Numbered from the stretch's first letter, positions 32,748-42,473 are shown. The stretch: 64,000 nucleotides of DNA from Thalassovita sp. (GCA_029212905.1 JARGPB010000014.1:1-64000), one strand, 5' to 3'. Numbers and translations are program-made. Notes: a model not told the origin generated them from the letters alone.

Positions 32748-34409
32748 ATGACCAACCCGATCATTCTTCCCGATCTCATGACGCTGACCGCAGCGTCGAT
32801 TGCCCCGGCCGAAAAGGTGCTGGAAACCGCAACCGCCACGCTGCGCGATATGGTCACCAAGGACGGCCGCGTTTCGGCTGGTCTGATCGAAGCCAACCAA
32901 ACCGCCGTGCACGGCCTGTCCTGGCTGGCCACCTATGTGGAATCCCTGCGCCAGATGCAGAAATGGGCCGAGAACCTGCAAGGTGACGGCAAATTCGGAG
33001 AGGTCGAGCAGATCATCCTGCAAATCGCGTTCGGTGAATACCTGCACCACATCGCGGGCGGCATCCCCATGAGCCAGAACGAAATGTTCCGCCTGGCCGA
33101 TATGGGCCTGGGCTGGGACGCGCTGGCGCCCTTCCAATGTGCCGAAATCCAAACCCTGATGGCCAAGGGCAACACGCAAAACGCCCGCACCCGTCTGGTG
33201 GACCTGATGCAGGAACACTCGGCCAACATCACCGTGGGCGCCACCGGCCTGGACGATGAACTGGAGATGATTCGCGAACAGTTCCGCCGCTTTGCCCTGG
33301 AAAAGGTCGAACCCTTTGCGCACGAATGGCACCTCAAGGACGAACTGATCCCGATGGAAATCATCGAAGAGCTGGCCGAAATGGGCGTCTTCGGCCTGAC
33401 CATCCCCGAGGAATTCGGCGGCTTTGGCCTGTCCAAGGCCTCGATGGTTGTGGTGTCCGAGGAACTGTCGCGCGGCTATATCGGCGTCGGTTCGCTGGGC
33501 ACCCGGTCTGAAATCGCGGCCGAGCTGATCCTGGCTGGCGGCACCGACGATCAGAAAGAAAACTGGCTGCCGAAACTGGCCTCGGCCGAGATCCTGCCGA
33601 CCGCCGTGTTCACCGAACCCAACACCGGATCGGATCTGGGCAGCCTGCGCACCCGCGCTGTCAAAGGCGAAGACGGCGATTACACCGTCACCGGTAACAA
33701 AACCTGGATCACCCACGCCGCACGGACCCATGTGATGACCCTGCTGGCGCGGACCGACCCCTCGACCACCGATTACCGTGGCCTGTCCATGTTCCTGGCC
33801 GAGAAAACCCCGGGCGACGACGCAAACCCCTTCCCGACCGACGGCATGACCGGCGGCGAAATCGAGGTCCTGGGCTATCGCGGCATGAAGGAATACGAGC
33901 TAGGCTTTGACAACTTCAAGGTCAAAGGCGCGAACCTGCTGGGCGGCGAAGAGGGCAACGGCTTCAAACAGCTGATGCAAACATTCGAGGCCGCCCGCAT
34001 CCAGACCGCCGCGCGCGCCATCGGCGTGGCACAGTCGGCGCTGGACGTGTCGATGCAATACGCCCAAGACCGCAAGCAGTTCGGCAAATCGCTGATCAAC
34101 TTCCCGCGTGTGTCGGGCAAGCTGGCGATGATGGCCGTCGAAATCATGGTTGCCCGCCAGCTGACCTATTACTCGGCATGGCAGAAAGACCACGACAAAC
34201 GCTGTGACCTGGAGGCCGGCATGGCCAAATTGCTGGGCGCGCGCGTAGCCTGGGCCGCAGCCGATACCGGTCTGCAAATCCATGGCGGCAACGGTTTCGC
34301 GCTGGAATACAAAATCAGCCGCATCCTGTGTGACGCCCGTATCCTGAACATTTTCGAGGGTGCCGCGGAAATTCAGGCTCAGGTGATCGCACGTCGCCTG
34401 CTGGGCTAA
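32748..34409 (+). CDS. mcd: (2S)-methylsuccinyl-CoA dehydrogenase
   Basis: The 553-residue acyl-CoA dehydrogenase has an extra N-terminal helical region of about 150 residues that sets Mcd of the ethylmalonyl-CoA pathway apart. It oxidises methylsuccinyl-CoA to mesaconyl-CoA in acetate assimilation. The ACAD core shows TAVFTEPNTGSDLGSLRTRA (about 290), WITHAARTHVMTLLAR, and a C-terminal QIHGGNGFALEYKISRILCDARILNIFEGAAEIQ. ATG 32748 is preferred because AGGA lies 7 bases before it, whereas the AGGA before ATG 32715 is too close. Length matches the Rhodobacter enzyme. Confidence 0.88.
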   Translation: MTNPIILPDLMTLTAASIAPAEKVLETATATLRDMVTKDGRVSAGLIEANQTAVHGLSWLATYVESLRQMQKWAENLQGDGKFGEVEQIILQIAFGEYLHHIAGGIPMSQNEMFRLADMGLGWDALAPFQCAEIQTLMAKGNTQNARTRLVDLMQEHSANITVGATGLDDELEMIREQFRRFALEKVEPFAHEWHLKDELIPMEIIEELAEMGVFGLTIPEEFGGFGLSKASMVVVSEELSRGYIGVGSLGTRSEIAAELILAGGTDDQKENWLPKLASAEILPTAVFTEPNTGSDLGSLRTRAVKGEDGDYTVTGNKTWITHAARTHVMTLLARTDPSTTDYRGLSMFLAEKTPGDDANPFPTDGMTGGEIEVLGYRGMKEYELGFDNFKVKGANLLGGEEGNGFKQLMQTFEAARIQTAARAIGVAQSALDVSMQYAQDRKQFGKSLINFPRVSGKLAMMAVEIMVARQLTYYSAWQKDHDKRCDLEAGMAKLLGARVAWAAADTGLQIHGGNGFALEYKISRILCDARILNIFEGAAEIQAQVIARRLLG

Positions 34410-34431
34410 GCCCCCAGTCGGGTTTTGAAAA

Positions 34432-34461
34432 TTGGGCGGCCCCTGGCGGGGCCGCTCTTTT
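34432..34461 (+). terminator. Rho-independent terminator of mcd
   Basis: GCGGCCCC-TGGC-GGGGCCGC followed by TCTTTTTG, 23 bp after the stop codon. Confidence 0.85.
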
Positions 34462-34491
34462 TGTTTGGCCAGACCTGCGGTCCGGCCGTAT

Positions 34492-34512
34492 GAGTATTTC
34501 AGGCAAGATGAA
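34492..34512 (+). repeat. Copy 2 of the 21-bp intergenic repeat
   Basis: It reads GAGTATTT, then CAG, then GCAAGATGAA, just after the mcd terminator and after the GC-rich GCGGTCCGGCCG. Its flanks place it between two unrelated transcription units. Confidence 0.7.
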
Positions 34513-34598
34513 ACGCAGCGGCGGCGCAGAGCCAAGGCTGGACGCGGCGCCCTGATATGTGGCAATGTCAATCAAATTCGCGCAAACAGGAATACCCA

Positions 34599-35429
34599 AT
34601 GACAAAACCTTGTATCATCTGCTGTGCCATCACGGGCAGCGTCCCGACCAAAGCCGATAACCCCGCCGTTCCGATTTCGGTGTCCGAACAAGTGGAATCG
34701 ACCCAGGAGGCCTTTGAGGCGGGGGCTGCGATCTGCCATGCGCATGTGCGCAACGATGACCAGACGCCCTCCTCGGACCCAGAGAAATTCGCGCTTCTGA
34801 AGGAAGGTCTGGAAAAGCACTGCCCCGGGATGATCATCCAGTTTTCCACCGGCGGCCGGTCTGGCGCGGGGGAAACGCGTGGGGGAATGCTGTCGCTGCG
34901 GCCTGATATGGCCTCGCTTTCGGTGGGGTCGAACAATTTCCCGACCCGCGTCTATGAGAACCCACCGGCCCTGGTGGATTGGCTGGCCTCCGAGATGAAG
35001 ACCTATGAGATCCGCCCAGAAATCGAGGCTTTCGATCTGTCGCATATCCATCATGCAGCGCGGATGTATGCGGATGGGCGGCTGGTGGACAGCCCCTATG
35101 TGCAGTTCGTCATGGGGGTGAAGAATGCGATGCCCGTGGATCGGGATGTGTTCGATTACTACATTAAGACCATGCAGCGCCTGCTGCCCGACAGCGAATG
35201 GTGTGCCGCCGGGATTGGCCGCGATCAGATCACGCTGAATGAATGGGTTGTTCGTGCCGGCGGTCATGCGCGCGCCGGGCTGGAGGATAACGTCCGTCTG
35301 GATCGCGACACGCTGGCGCCGTCGAATGCGGCGCTGATTCAGCGCGTTGTGGATCTGTGCGAGAAATACGAGCGCCCCGTTGCCACCGTTGCTCAGGCGC
35401 GGGACATTCTGGGACTGCGCACTGCCTGA
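34599..35429 (+). CDS. BKACE (DUF849) beta-keto acid cleavage enzyme
   Basis: The 276-residue TIM-barrel protein matches the 3-keto-5-aminohexanoate cleavage family: an N-terminal CIICCAITGSVPTK, metal-binding AAICHAHVRNDD (about 44-55), STGGRSGAGETRG and AFDLSHIHHAARMY. These enzymes condense a beta-keto acid with acetyl-CoA to give acetoacetate and a new acyl-CoA. The actual keto acid is not predictable; dehydrocarnitine and 3-keto-5-aminohexanoate are known options. ATG 34599 has AGGAA upstream. Confidence 0.83.
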   Translation: MTKPCIICCAITGSVPTKADNPAVPISVSEQVESTQEAFEAGAAICHAHVRNDDQTPSSDPEKFALLKEGLEKHCPGMIIQFSTGGRSGAGETRGGMLSLRPDMASLSVGSNNFPTRVYENPPALVDWLASEMKTYEIRPEIEAFDLSHIHHAARMYADGRLVDSPYVQFVMGVKNAMPVDRDVFDYYIKTMQRLLPDSEWCAAGIGRDQITLNEWVVRAGGHARAGLEDNVRLDRDTLAPSNAALIQRVVDLCEKYERPVATVAQARDILGLRTA

Positions 35430-35524
35430 TCTGTGCGGGCCAGGACCGGGGTTCCCCGGTCTTGGCAAAGCCTGGTGCTGTCGCTAGGCAGGACGGGATT
35501 TTTCCTGCCAGATAGGTGCCTGCC

Positions 35525-36382
35525 ATGCCCGCTCGGGTTCCTGCCAAGGTCGTGTTGCTGATCTGTATTGCGACCACGTCGATCGTCGTGGGGGATGCGG
35601 CCGGCAAGCTGCTGACTCAGAGCGGTGTCAGCCCGTTTTTCATCGCCTGGTCGCGGTTTGCATTGGCGGCGGGGCTTCTATTGCCGCTGTCCGGCATGAC
35701 ACGAGCCGAGCTGCCCCAGCTGTGGAATTGGCGTGTGGTCTTGCGGGCGGCGCTGATTGCCGGGGGGATATCCTCGATCCTGACGGCCCTGCGCACCGAA
35801 CCCATCGCCAATGTCTATGGCGCGTTTTTTATCGGGCCGGTGGTGGCCTATGCCCTGTCCGTCCTTCTGCTAAACGAGCGGGTGACGCGGGCGCGAACCG
35901 TCCTGTTGGCCATCGGGTTCCTGGGCGTTTTGATGGTCGTCCAGCCCAGCACGCAGATGGGGCCGGGGATGCTCTTCGCGCTGTTGGCGGGCATGTGCTA
36001 TGGCAGCTATCTGACCGCGACGCGCTGGTTGGCCGGCCAGTACCGGCCGCGTTTTCTGCTGACAGCCCAGCTGGTGATCGGAGCACTCTTGTTGGCGCCC
36101 CTGGGCCTGACCCATTTGCCCGGCGCGGGCAGCCCTGCGATCTGGGGGTTGGTGTTGCTCAGCGCGCTGGCCTCGGCCTTGGGGAATTTCCTGCTGGTGC
36201 TGATCAATCGCACCACGCCCGCGACGATCTCGGCTCCGTTGATCTATTTCCAGCTGATTGCCGCCGCCGTTCTGGGTATCGTGGTGTTTGCCGACTGGCC
36301 CGATCTGCTTAGCCTGTTGGGGCTGGGGGTTATCCTTGCCTCGGGCCTGGGTGGGTTCGTACTGGCCCAGCGGAATAAATAG
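35525..36382 (+). CDS. EamA/DMT-family transporter
   Basis: The 285-residue membrane protein has about ten helices in two EamA repeats, with SPFFIAWSRFALAAGLLLPL in the first and AGMCYGSYLTATRWLAGQ in the second. Substrate unknown; the family exports amino acids and other metabolites. An in-frame GTG lies 9 bases upstream. The gene is followed by a hairpin that overlaps its stop. Confidence 0.83.
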   Translation: MPARVPAKVVLLICIATTSIVVGDAAGKLLTQSGVSPFFIAWSRFALAAGLLLPLSGMTRAELPQLWNWRVVLRAALIAGGISSILTALRTEPIANVYGAFFIGPVVAYALSVLLLNERVTRARTVLLAIGFLGVLMVVQPSTQMGPGMLFALLAGMCYGSYLTATRWLAGQYRPRFLLTAQLVIGALLLAPLGLTHLPGAGSPAIWGLVLLSALASALGNFLLVLINRTTPATISAPLIYFQLIAAAVLGIVVFADWPDLLSLLGLGVILASGLGGFVLAQRNK

Positions 36383-36413
36383 GGGCCGCGCCAGACAGAC
36401 TTGGCACGGCCCC
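36382..36413 (+). terminator. Hairpin terminator of the EamA gene
   Basis: GGGGCCGCGCCA pairs with TGGCACGGCCCC except for one C-A mismatch. It begins at the stop codon; the T-run is absent, so strength is uncertain. Confidence 0.5.
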
Positions 36414-36444
36414 CGCATGAGCAACCTGGTCAGGGAAGGAGACG

Positions 36445-36885
36445 TCAGAAGCTCATGATCTTGGTGTTTTCATCCAGCATCGCGCCCGCAATCGCCGGGG
36501 GCTTTGCGGCGGTGATCCCATCCAGCAAGGCATCGGCGCCCAGGCCCTTGTTCGGCAGGTAGATCGCGCAGACCTCAACCTTCGTCGGGGTTTTTTCCAT
36601 GATGATTTTCATCAGACCCTGGGGGCTCATGCCCTTGGGGGCTTGCGGCGCGGTGGCGCTGGCTGGGGCGTCCTTCAGGGCCAGATCCGCGGCCGGACCA
36701 CACAGCAACACCCGAGCCTGCGCCCCTGTCTGCACGGCACTCATCGTCAGCACCATCGCCATCAGCTGAGTCTGCGCGTCGGGCGCAGTCAGCATTGTCA
36801 GCAGCTTGGACTGATCATCATCGGCCAGCGCCGGGCTGGTCAGGGTGGTCGCAGCCAAGGCAGCGGCGGTCAGGATACGTTTCAT
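36445..36885 (-). CDS. Exported DsrE-like protein
   Basis: The 146-residue product begins with a signal peptide (KRILTAAALAATTLTSPALA, cleavage around residue 21) and continues with a DsrE/DsrF-like fold: LTMLTAPDAQTQLMAMVL, ARVLLCGPAADLAL with a Cys, and KVEVCAIYLPNKGLGADALLDGI with a second Cys. Periplasmic DsrE-like proteins may handle sulfur or thiols. ATG 36885 is used because the signal peptide starts there and GAAAGAGG precedes it. It directly follows the SLAC1/TehA-like gene. Confidence 0.68.
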   Translation of the reverse strand: MKRILTAAALAATTLTSPALADDDQSKLLTMLTAPDAQTQLMAMVLTMSAVQTGAQARVLLCGPAADLALKDAPASATAPQAPKGMSPQGLMKIIMEKTPTKVEVCAIYLPNKGLGADALLDGITAAKPPAIAGAMLDENTKIMSF

Positions 36886-36913
36886 GGATACCTCTTTCAG
36901 GTTGGTTAAGAAA

Positions 36914-37888
36914 TCATTCGGGAACGCAGACCTCACCCGCCGCCATGGCGCGCAGCGTCCGCACCACCAGCGCAGCGATGATCACGACCAACACGCCCAG
37001 CAGACCCGTCCCCAGATACAGATGCGCCGCGCTGCCGGTCTTGGCCGCAAAGTTGAAGCTGGCGATTGTCACCGCCGCAAAAGGAAAGCTCAGCGCCCAG
37101 AAACTCATGGCAAAGGGCAGTTTCACAATCCGGGGCAGTTGCACCGCCACGATCAGTGTGAACAGATACGCCCCGTTCAGCAGGATCCGCGCCAGGCTAT
37201 CGACCTCGCCGATCAGCCGCACCCAGGCGACAAACCCCACGGCAGGCGGCGCAATCAGGATCACCAGGGTCGGCTGCAACCGGCCCGGCAGCGGATCGTG
37301 AAAAATCAGCCGGTTCATCACCAGGGTCATCAGGACGACCCAGAAAATCAGCCCGACGGACATGAAATACCAGCTGATTTCCGGGTGGCCCAGCGGCACG
37401 CCCGCGATCGGCACGATCACGTTCCCCACCGCCGGGATGAACCACGCCGGGTTCAGGTGCCCCGTCTGGAACGACCGCGCGCCGATCCAGCCCGACACCA
37501 CTGCGATGGTCAGAACGCCCTGCAACAACATGCCTGCGTACCACATCGGCTCGGCGATCGAGGGTAGCCGCTCGATGCTGGCCACTGCCAACAGCAGCAA
37601 CGAAATCGAGATCGCCGGGAAAAATGCCATCCGCACCGGGTGGTTCCACTCGTGCCCCACGGCATGCGGATATTTCACCGCCTTCGCCAGGTATCCCAGC
37701 GACACCGCAGCGAACATCGCCATCGCGACATAGTAAATCACGGTCGAGCCCAAATCCCCGACTTTCCATGCCCCGCCTGCCGCGTGCAGCGCCAGTGCAA
37801 GGCCGCTCATCCCCATGATGGTGGCGAAAAACGTGACCGGGTAATGCTCTAGGCTGCTCTCGGTCGGTTCTTTTGTCGTGTCTGTCAT
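36914..37888 (-). CDS. SLAC1/TehA family (TDT) anion transporter
   Basis: The 324-residue protein has ten predicted membrane helices and the TehA/Mae1 pattern: YPVTFFATIMGMSGLALALHA at the start, HPVRMAFFPAISISLLLLA, and HLNPAWFIPAVGNVIVPIAG (the conserved P-x-x-G region). The family covers tellurite/dicarboxylate uptake and anion channels, including sulfite efflux in some. With the DsrE-like gene 28 bp downstream, a link to sulfur anions is conceivable. Confidence 0.82.
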   Translation of the reverse strand: MTDTTKEPTESSLEHYPVTFFATIMGMSGLALALHAAGGAWKVGDLGSTVIYYVAMAMFAAVSLGYLAKAVKYPHAVGHEWNHPVRMAFFPAISISLLLLAVASIERLPSIAEPMWYAGMLLQGVLTIAVVSGWIGARSFQTGHLNPAWFIPAVGNVIVPIAGVPLGHPEISWYFMSVGLIFWVVLMTLVMNRLIFHDPLPGRLQPTLVILIAPPAVGFVAWVRLIGEVDSLARILLNGAYLFTLIVAVQLPRIVKLPFAMSFWALSFPFAAVTIASFNFAAKTGSAAHLYLGTGLLGVLVVIIAALVVRTLRAMAAGEVCVPE

Positions 37889-38017
37889 GTGCGTGTCCTT
37901 CCCTAAACCCGCAAATCAGCAATATATGCCGTTCATTGCATGCGATTCCGGCAATGGCTTTGACCTATGTCAAAAGATGTTTTGCCCGCATATCTTTTTC
38001 ACCTCCCCAAACGCCAA

Positions 38018-38037
38018 AGGCCACCCCAAAGGGTGGC
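38018..38037 (-). terminator. Hairpin downstream of the acyl-CoA dehydrogenase gene
   Basis: GGCCACCC-CAAA-GGGTGGCC is a perfect 8-base stem 30 bp after the stop of the minus-strand acyl-CoA dehydrogenase, followed on that strand by TTTGG. Confidence 0.6.
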
Positions 38038-38067
38038 CCGGCAAATCGTCGTTCAGTGTGGTGCGTC

Positions 38068-39630
38068 TTAGCCCGCGCAGATGCGATCCGACAGGACCGC
38101 CCCCATATAGTCGTTACGCGCCAGATAGGACGCAATTTCCGGTGCTGCCGCGTGGCTCTGGAACCGGGGCGCCAATGCCCGCAGCAACAGCCATTCCGAC
38201 AGCGCCATGAAATCGGCTGCCTTGGCCGCCGCATCCGTCGATCCTGCCAGCGCCGCGCGGGCCCGTGTCCAATGCGCCACTGCCTCGGCCGGTGCATTCG
38301 CCCCGGTAAAGGCCGCGAACCGGTCGGCGGCCTCGGCCGCGCGGCCCTGCAACAGGCGCGTCGTCAAGGTCAGCGCGTGGATGCCGCTGGCCCCTTCGTA
38401 GATCCGGCAGATCCGCGCATCACGCCAGACCTGCTCGACCCGGTATTCCTGCAAATAGCCATAGCCGCCCAGACATTGAATCCCCAGATCCGCCGCACGC
38501 GAGGCCGATTCCGTGCAGAAATGCTTGGCGATTGGGGTCAGGAATTCGACCAGCATCGGGTCGCTCTCTTTCTCTAGTTCGACAATCGCCAGATGGCAGA
38601 TCGCACGGCCCAACAGGGACAACGCGCGCATTTCATTCAGCATGTTGCGCACATCTGCGTGCTGATCCAGCGTCACGGGCTGCCCATCGGCACCGCGCCC
38701 CTGCACCCGTTCGGCGCAATAGGCCGCAGCAATATCATGGGCGCGCGTCGCATGCGCCACCCCTTGCAGCGCGACATCAATCCGGGCGTGGTTCATCATC
38801 GTGAACATTGCCTTCAGGCCCGCGCCCTCTTCGCCGATCAGCTCGGCCTGGGCCCCGTCAAAGGCCATCTGACATGTGGGCGAGGCATGCAGCCCCATCT
38901 TTTCCTCGATCCGGGTAACGGTGATCGGGTTGCGGCTCCCGTCGGGCAGGTGCGACAGGCAAATAAACAGCGACAGGCCTTTGACGCCGCTGTCGGCATC
39001 GCCCGTCCGTGCCAGAACCAGATGGAAAATCTCATCCGTCATGTCCTGATCACCGCCCGAGATAAAGATCTTCTCGCCGGTGATTTTCCACGCGTCGCCG
39101 TCCTGTACCGCCCGCGCGCGAATGCGTCCCAGATCCGAACCCGCCCCTGGCTCGGTCAGGCACATGGTCGACAGCCACTCGCCCGAGGCCATGCGCGGAA
39201 TATAGGCCGATTTCTGCGCCTCCGTGCCATAGTCCAGCAGCGTGCGCACGGCGCCCGGCACCAGCCCGGTCACCATCTGCATCGAGTGGTTCGCCCCCGA
39301 GAAAACCTCGGACACACAGGCCAGCGCGACGCCGCCCATGCCCTGCCCGTCGTATTCCTCGGGAACGGTCAGCCCCGGCCAGCCCTGTTCAGCATAATCC
39401 GCATAGGCCTGTTTGAACCCGTCAGGCATGATCACCCGACCGTCCTCCAATCGGCAGCCCTGCGTGTCGCCGACCTCGTCCAGGGGGGCGATTTCACCCT
39501 CGGCAAAAGAGGCGAACGCCTGCGTGATTTCACGCATCAAATCCCCGTCCCAATCGTGCAGGGACGCGGCACCGCCGACCTCGGTCAGCGTGAAAAGAAT
39601 GTCATCGACGGGGGCTGCAAAGGGTTTCAT
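38068..39630 (-). CDS. Acyl-CoA dehydrogenase family protein (DmdC/FadE-like)
   Basis: The 520-residue flavoprotein has the N-terminal YADYAEQGWPGLTVPEEYDGQGMG, the FAD/substrate segment STMCLTEPGAGSDLGRIRARA (about 147-167), KIFISGGDQDMT and C-terminal LQEYRVEQVWRDARICRIYEGASGIHAL with a Glu that can serve as catalytic base. It is shorter than typical DmdC (about 590). The neighbouring CoA ligase and crotonase suggest action on an aryl-propanoyl or hydroxycinnamoyl-CoA intermediate; DMSP-derived methylmercaptopropionyl-CoA is an alternative. Confidence 0.78.
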   Translation of the reverse strand: MKPFAAPVDDILFTLTEVGGAASLHDWDGDLMREITQAFASFAEGEIAPLDEVGDTQGCRLEDGRVIMPDGFKQAYADYAEQGWPGLTVPEEYDGQGMGGVALACVSEVFSGANHSMQMVTGLVPGAVRTLLDYGTEAQKSAYIPRMASGEWLSTMCLTEPGAGSDLGRIRARAVQDGDAWKITGEKIFISGGDQDMTDEIFHLVLARTGDADSGVKGLSLFICLSHLPDGSRNPITVTRIEEKMGLHASPTCQMAFDGAQAELIGEEGAGLKAMFTMMNHARIDVALQGVAHATRAHDIAAAYCAERVQGRGADGQPVTLDQHADVRNMLNEMRALSLLGRAICHLAIVELEKESDPMLVEFLTPIAKHFCTESASRAADLGIQCLGGYGYLQEYRVEQVWRDARICRIYEGASGIHALTLTTRLLQGRAAEAADRFAAFTGANAPAEAVAHWTRARAALAGSTDAAAKAADFMALSEWLLLRALAPRFQSHAAAPEIASYLARNDYMGAVLSDRICAG

Positions 39631-39713
39631 CGCAAACGGTTCCTTAGGCAATAGAGGGGCAGTCCCGCCCCACAAAGGGGCGGGCGATTGGCGTCAGATC
39701 TGGGGCCGGGGCC

Positions 39714-40586
39714 TTACATCAGGCCCAGCAGACGGGCCCCGTTGTTTTTGGTGATGTCTTCACGCAGGTGATCCTTGATGTCGATTTTTTCGAAATCGGA
39801 CAGCCAGCGTTCGGGCGAAATCATCGGCCAGTCCGAACCGAACAGCACCTTTTTCTTCAGGATCGAGTTGCAGTATTTCACCAGGATCGGCGGGAAATAC
39901 TTCGGCGACCAGCCCGACAGATCAATATAGACGTTGGGTTTGTGCTGAGCGACCGACAGCGCCTCTTCTTGCCAGGGGAAAGACGGGTGCGCGAGGATGA
40001 TTTTCATCTCGGGGAAGTCCACCGCGACGTCATCCATATACATCGGGTTCGAGTATTTCAGGCGCATCCCGTTGCCGCCGGGCATACCGCTGCCAACGCC
40101 GGTCTGGCCGGTGTGGAACAGCGCGATGCCGCCCGCCTCGGCGATGGCCTCGTACAGTTCATAGGCCATCCGGTCGTTGGGATAGAACCCCTGCATCGTC
40201 GGGTGGAACTTGAAGCCCTTGATGCCGAAATCCTTGATCAGACGGCGTGCCTCGCGGGCGCCCATCTTACCCTTCCAGGGGTCGATCGACGCAAAGGGGA
40301 TCAGAACGTCATCGTTCTCGGCGGCCAGCTCGGCCACCTCTTCGTTCTTGTAGCGGCGATAGCCGGTTTCACGCTCGGAATCGACCGGAAAGATCACCGC
40401 GGCGATGTTCTGTTCGCGGTAATGCGCGGCGGTTTGCTGGATGGTCGGCGGGTGCGACCAGGGCGCGCCAAAATAGTTGGCCATCGTCGCCTGCAGATCG
40501 TCATAGCCATCATCCGAGTGACAGCCGCAGGGCTCTTCGGCGTGAGTGTGGAAGTCGATCGCGCGGACCTTTGTGATATCCACCAT
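39714..40586 (-). CDS. Amidohydrolase family (AMDH2/ACMSD-like) protein
   Basis: The 290-residue metal-dependent TIM-barrel protein has AIDFHTHAEEPCGCHSDDGY at the start (the H-x-H metal site), FKFHPTMQGFYPND around residue 125, ILAHPSFPWQEEAL near 195 and LFGSDWPMISPERWL near 245 (metal Asp). This subgroup includes decarboxylases and hydrolases of aromatic acids. In the cluster it may hydrolyse or decarboxylate an aryl beta-keto intermediate. The gene follows the CoA ligase by 79 bp, same strand, RBS GAGGAA. Confidence 0.78.
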   Translation of the reverse strand: MVDITKVRAIDFHTHAEEPCGCHSDDGYDDLQATMANYFGAPWSHPPTIQQTAAHYREQNIAAVIFPVDSERETGYRRYKNEEVAELAAENDDVLIPFASIDPWKGKMGAREARRLIKDFGIKGFKFHPTMQGFYPNDRMAYELYEAIAEAGGIALFHTGQTGVGSGMPGGNGMRLKYSNPMYMDDVAVDFPEMKIILAHPSFPWQEEALSVAQHKPNVYIDLSGWSPKYFPPILVKYCNSILKKKVLFGSDWPMISPERWLSDFEKIDIKDHLREDITKNNGARLLGLM

Positions 40587-40639
40587 GGAAATTCCTCTCA
40601 GTCTGTTGTGCCGGTGGCAAGTGCGGGAGCCTCCGGCGG

Positions 40640-40660
40640 GAGTATTTGTGGCAAGATGAA
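40640..40660 (+). repeat. Copy 3 of the 21-bp intergenic repeat
   Basis: It reads GAGTATTT, GTG, GCAAGATGAA, preceded by GGGAGCCTCCGGCGG. It lies between the CoA-ligase stop and the amidohydrolase start, on the strand opposite to those genes. Confidence 0.7.
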
Positions 40661-40665
40661 AACGG

Positions 40666-42459
40666 TCAGACCCGGATCACATCCGCGTCGGCATCGTCAT
40701 AGATCCGGGCGACCAGATCGGCGCGGCGGGTCAGGACTTTGCGCATGTTCAGGTTGCCCTTGGCGGTGATTTCATGATCAGCCAACGAGGGCGGCTCGGC
40801 CAGGACCAGCGCGCGCCCGATACGGGTGGAGCTGCCGGTGGCGTCTTCTGCCAGCGCGGCCAGACCGGCGCGCACAGCATCAATAACCGCAGGATCGGTG
40901 ATGATCTCGCCGGGGTTGCCGTTCGCAGGTTCCGCCGGGAACAGCAGGACGCCGATTTCCGACTGGTCCTGCCCGGTGATCACCAGATCGCCAATGACGC
41001 CTTCGAGAGCGGTCATCAACTGGCCGCGCAGCGCGGCGCAGCGCACCCAGGTGCCCGAGGTCAGCTTGAAATCCTCGGAGATTCGACCGTCAAAGCTGAG
41101 ACCGCGATCCGGGTTTTCCGCGTCGACAAATTTAACCGCATCCCCGGTGATCAAGAAGCCCTCGGAATCAAAGCTTTCCTTGGTTTTTTCTTCGTCTTCG
41201 AAATAGCCGGGCATGATGTTCGGCCCTTTGCAGCGCAGCTCGTAGCGGGCATCGTCATCGGGGATCAGCTTGATCTCGGAGCCCGGCACCGGCACGCCGA
41301 TGATGCCCGAGCGTTCCACCCGTTCATGCACGATCAGCGTGGCGGGGGCGGTTTCCGTCATGCCCCAGCTGGACACCATCAGCGGCACCTGGCCGGTGAC
41401 TTCGGTCGCCATTTCACCCAATGCCTGCCAGATTTCCTGCGGCAGCGATGCGCCCGCATAAAAGGTGAAATCCAGCCCAGAGAAGAAATCGCGGCGCAGT
41501 TCCGGGTCTGCCTTCAGGGCTTCGACCTGACGGGCGAACCCGATGGGCACGTTAAAGGCCAGCGTGCCGGTGTGCATCTTCATGTTTTCCAGCGTGCGCG
41601 GGAACAGCTTGTCCGTGGGTTTGCCGTCGTCGATATAGATCGACCCGCCGTTGGCCAGCATCATGTTAAAGTTATGCGAGCCGCCGAACACGTGGTTCCA
41701 GGGCAGCCAGTCCAGGATTTTCGGCGGACGGGCGCGCAGCACCGGAAAGGCATCCGCGATCTGGGTCTGGTTCACGCACATCATTTTATGCGTGGTGATT
41801 ACGCCCTTGGGGTTCGACGTCGACCCCGAGGTAAACAGGATTTTCGCCGTCGTGTCCGGGGTCACGGCTGCATGGGCGGCATCCACATCTGCGTCGCCGC
41901 CTTTCAGCGCCTCGGTCATCGAGATCACGTCACGCGGGGCGCCTTCGGGATTGCTGGCCAGGATGTCAAAGCCCTTCAGCGCTTCCATGCCGACCGCGCC
42001 GCTATAGCGGGCAGCGTCATCGACGAACAGCAATCCGGGGCGGACTTTCTCGATTACATACAGCAGCCGGTCATGCGCGCCGGGGATCAGCGAATATTGC
42101 TCGGCCACCGGGACGCTGGCCATGCCGATATATTGCGTCGCCAACGCCAGCAGACCATGATCCACCGAGTTGCCCGACATGATCACCACCGGGCCCTTTT
42201 TGTCATAGCCGTTTGCCAGCAGCCAGGCGCCCAGGGTGCGCACGATTTCCAGCGCCTCCTTAAAGGTGACTTCGCGCCAGCCGGGGCCGTCACGTTCGGC
42301 GATGAACACGGCGTCGGGCGTTTTTTCGGCCCAGGCATGCAGCCAGTCCCCAGTCGAGCGGGCAACCTCGCCCATCGGGTGCGACGAACGCAGGACAAGC
42401 GAACCATCCTCGCGGGTTTCGGTCAGCACATCCTGGGGTACAGTAATCGATGCGGTCAT
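40666..42459 (-). CDS. Feruloyl-CoA synthetase-type acyl-CoA ligase
   Basis: The 597-residue AMP-forming ligase has KILFTSGSTSNPKGVITTH (about 200-218, P-loop), WLPWNHVFGGSHNF, VSSWGMTETAPATL (A5 motif, about 372) and the late GLSFDGRISEDFKLTSGTWV with the hinge region. The N-terminal DGSLVLRSSHPMG and the overall length fit the feruloyl-CoA/p-coumaroyl-CoA synthetase group and not the benzoate ligases. It activates hydroxycinnamates with ATP and CoA. ATG 42459 is preceded by GGAG. The MarR gene lies 14 bp upstream. Confidence 0.82.
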   Translation of the reverse strand: MTASITVPQDVLTETREDGSLVLRSSHPMGEVARSTGDWLHAWAEKTPDAVFIAERDGPGWREVTFKEALEIVRTLGAWLLANGYDKKGPVVIMSGNSVDHGLLALATQYIGMASVPVAEQYSLIPGAHDRLLYVIEKVRPGLLFVDDAARYSGAVGMEALKGFDILASNPEGAPRDVISMTEALKGGDADVDAAHAAVTPDTTAKILFTSGSTSNPKGVITTHKMMCVNQTQIADAFPVLRARPPKILDWLPWNHVFGGSHNFNMMLANGGSIYIDDGKPTDKLFPRTLENMKMHTGTLAFNVPIGFARQVEALKADPELRRDFFSGLDFTFYAGASLPQEIWQALGEMATEVTGQVPLMVSSWGMTETAPATLIVHERVERSGIIGVPVPGSEIKLIPDDDARYELRCKGPNIMPGYFEDEEKTKESFDSEGFLITGDAVKFVDAENPDRGLSFDGRISEDFKLTSGTWVRCAALRGQLMTALEGVIGDLVITGQDQSEIGVLLFPAEPANGNPGEIITDPAVIDAVRAGLAALAEDATGSSTRIGRALVLAEPPSLADHEITAKGNLNMRKVLTRRADLVARIYDDADADVIRV

Positions 42460-42473
42460 GTCGGTGGATCTCC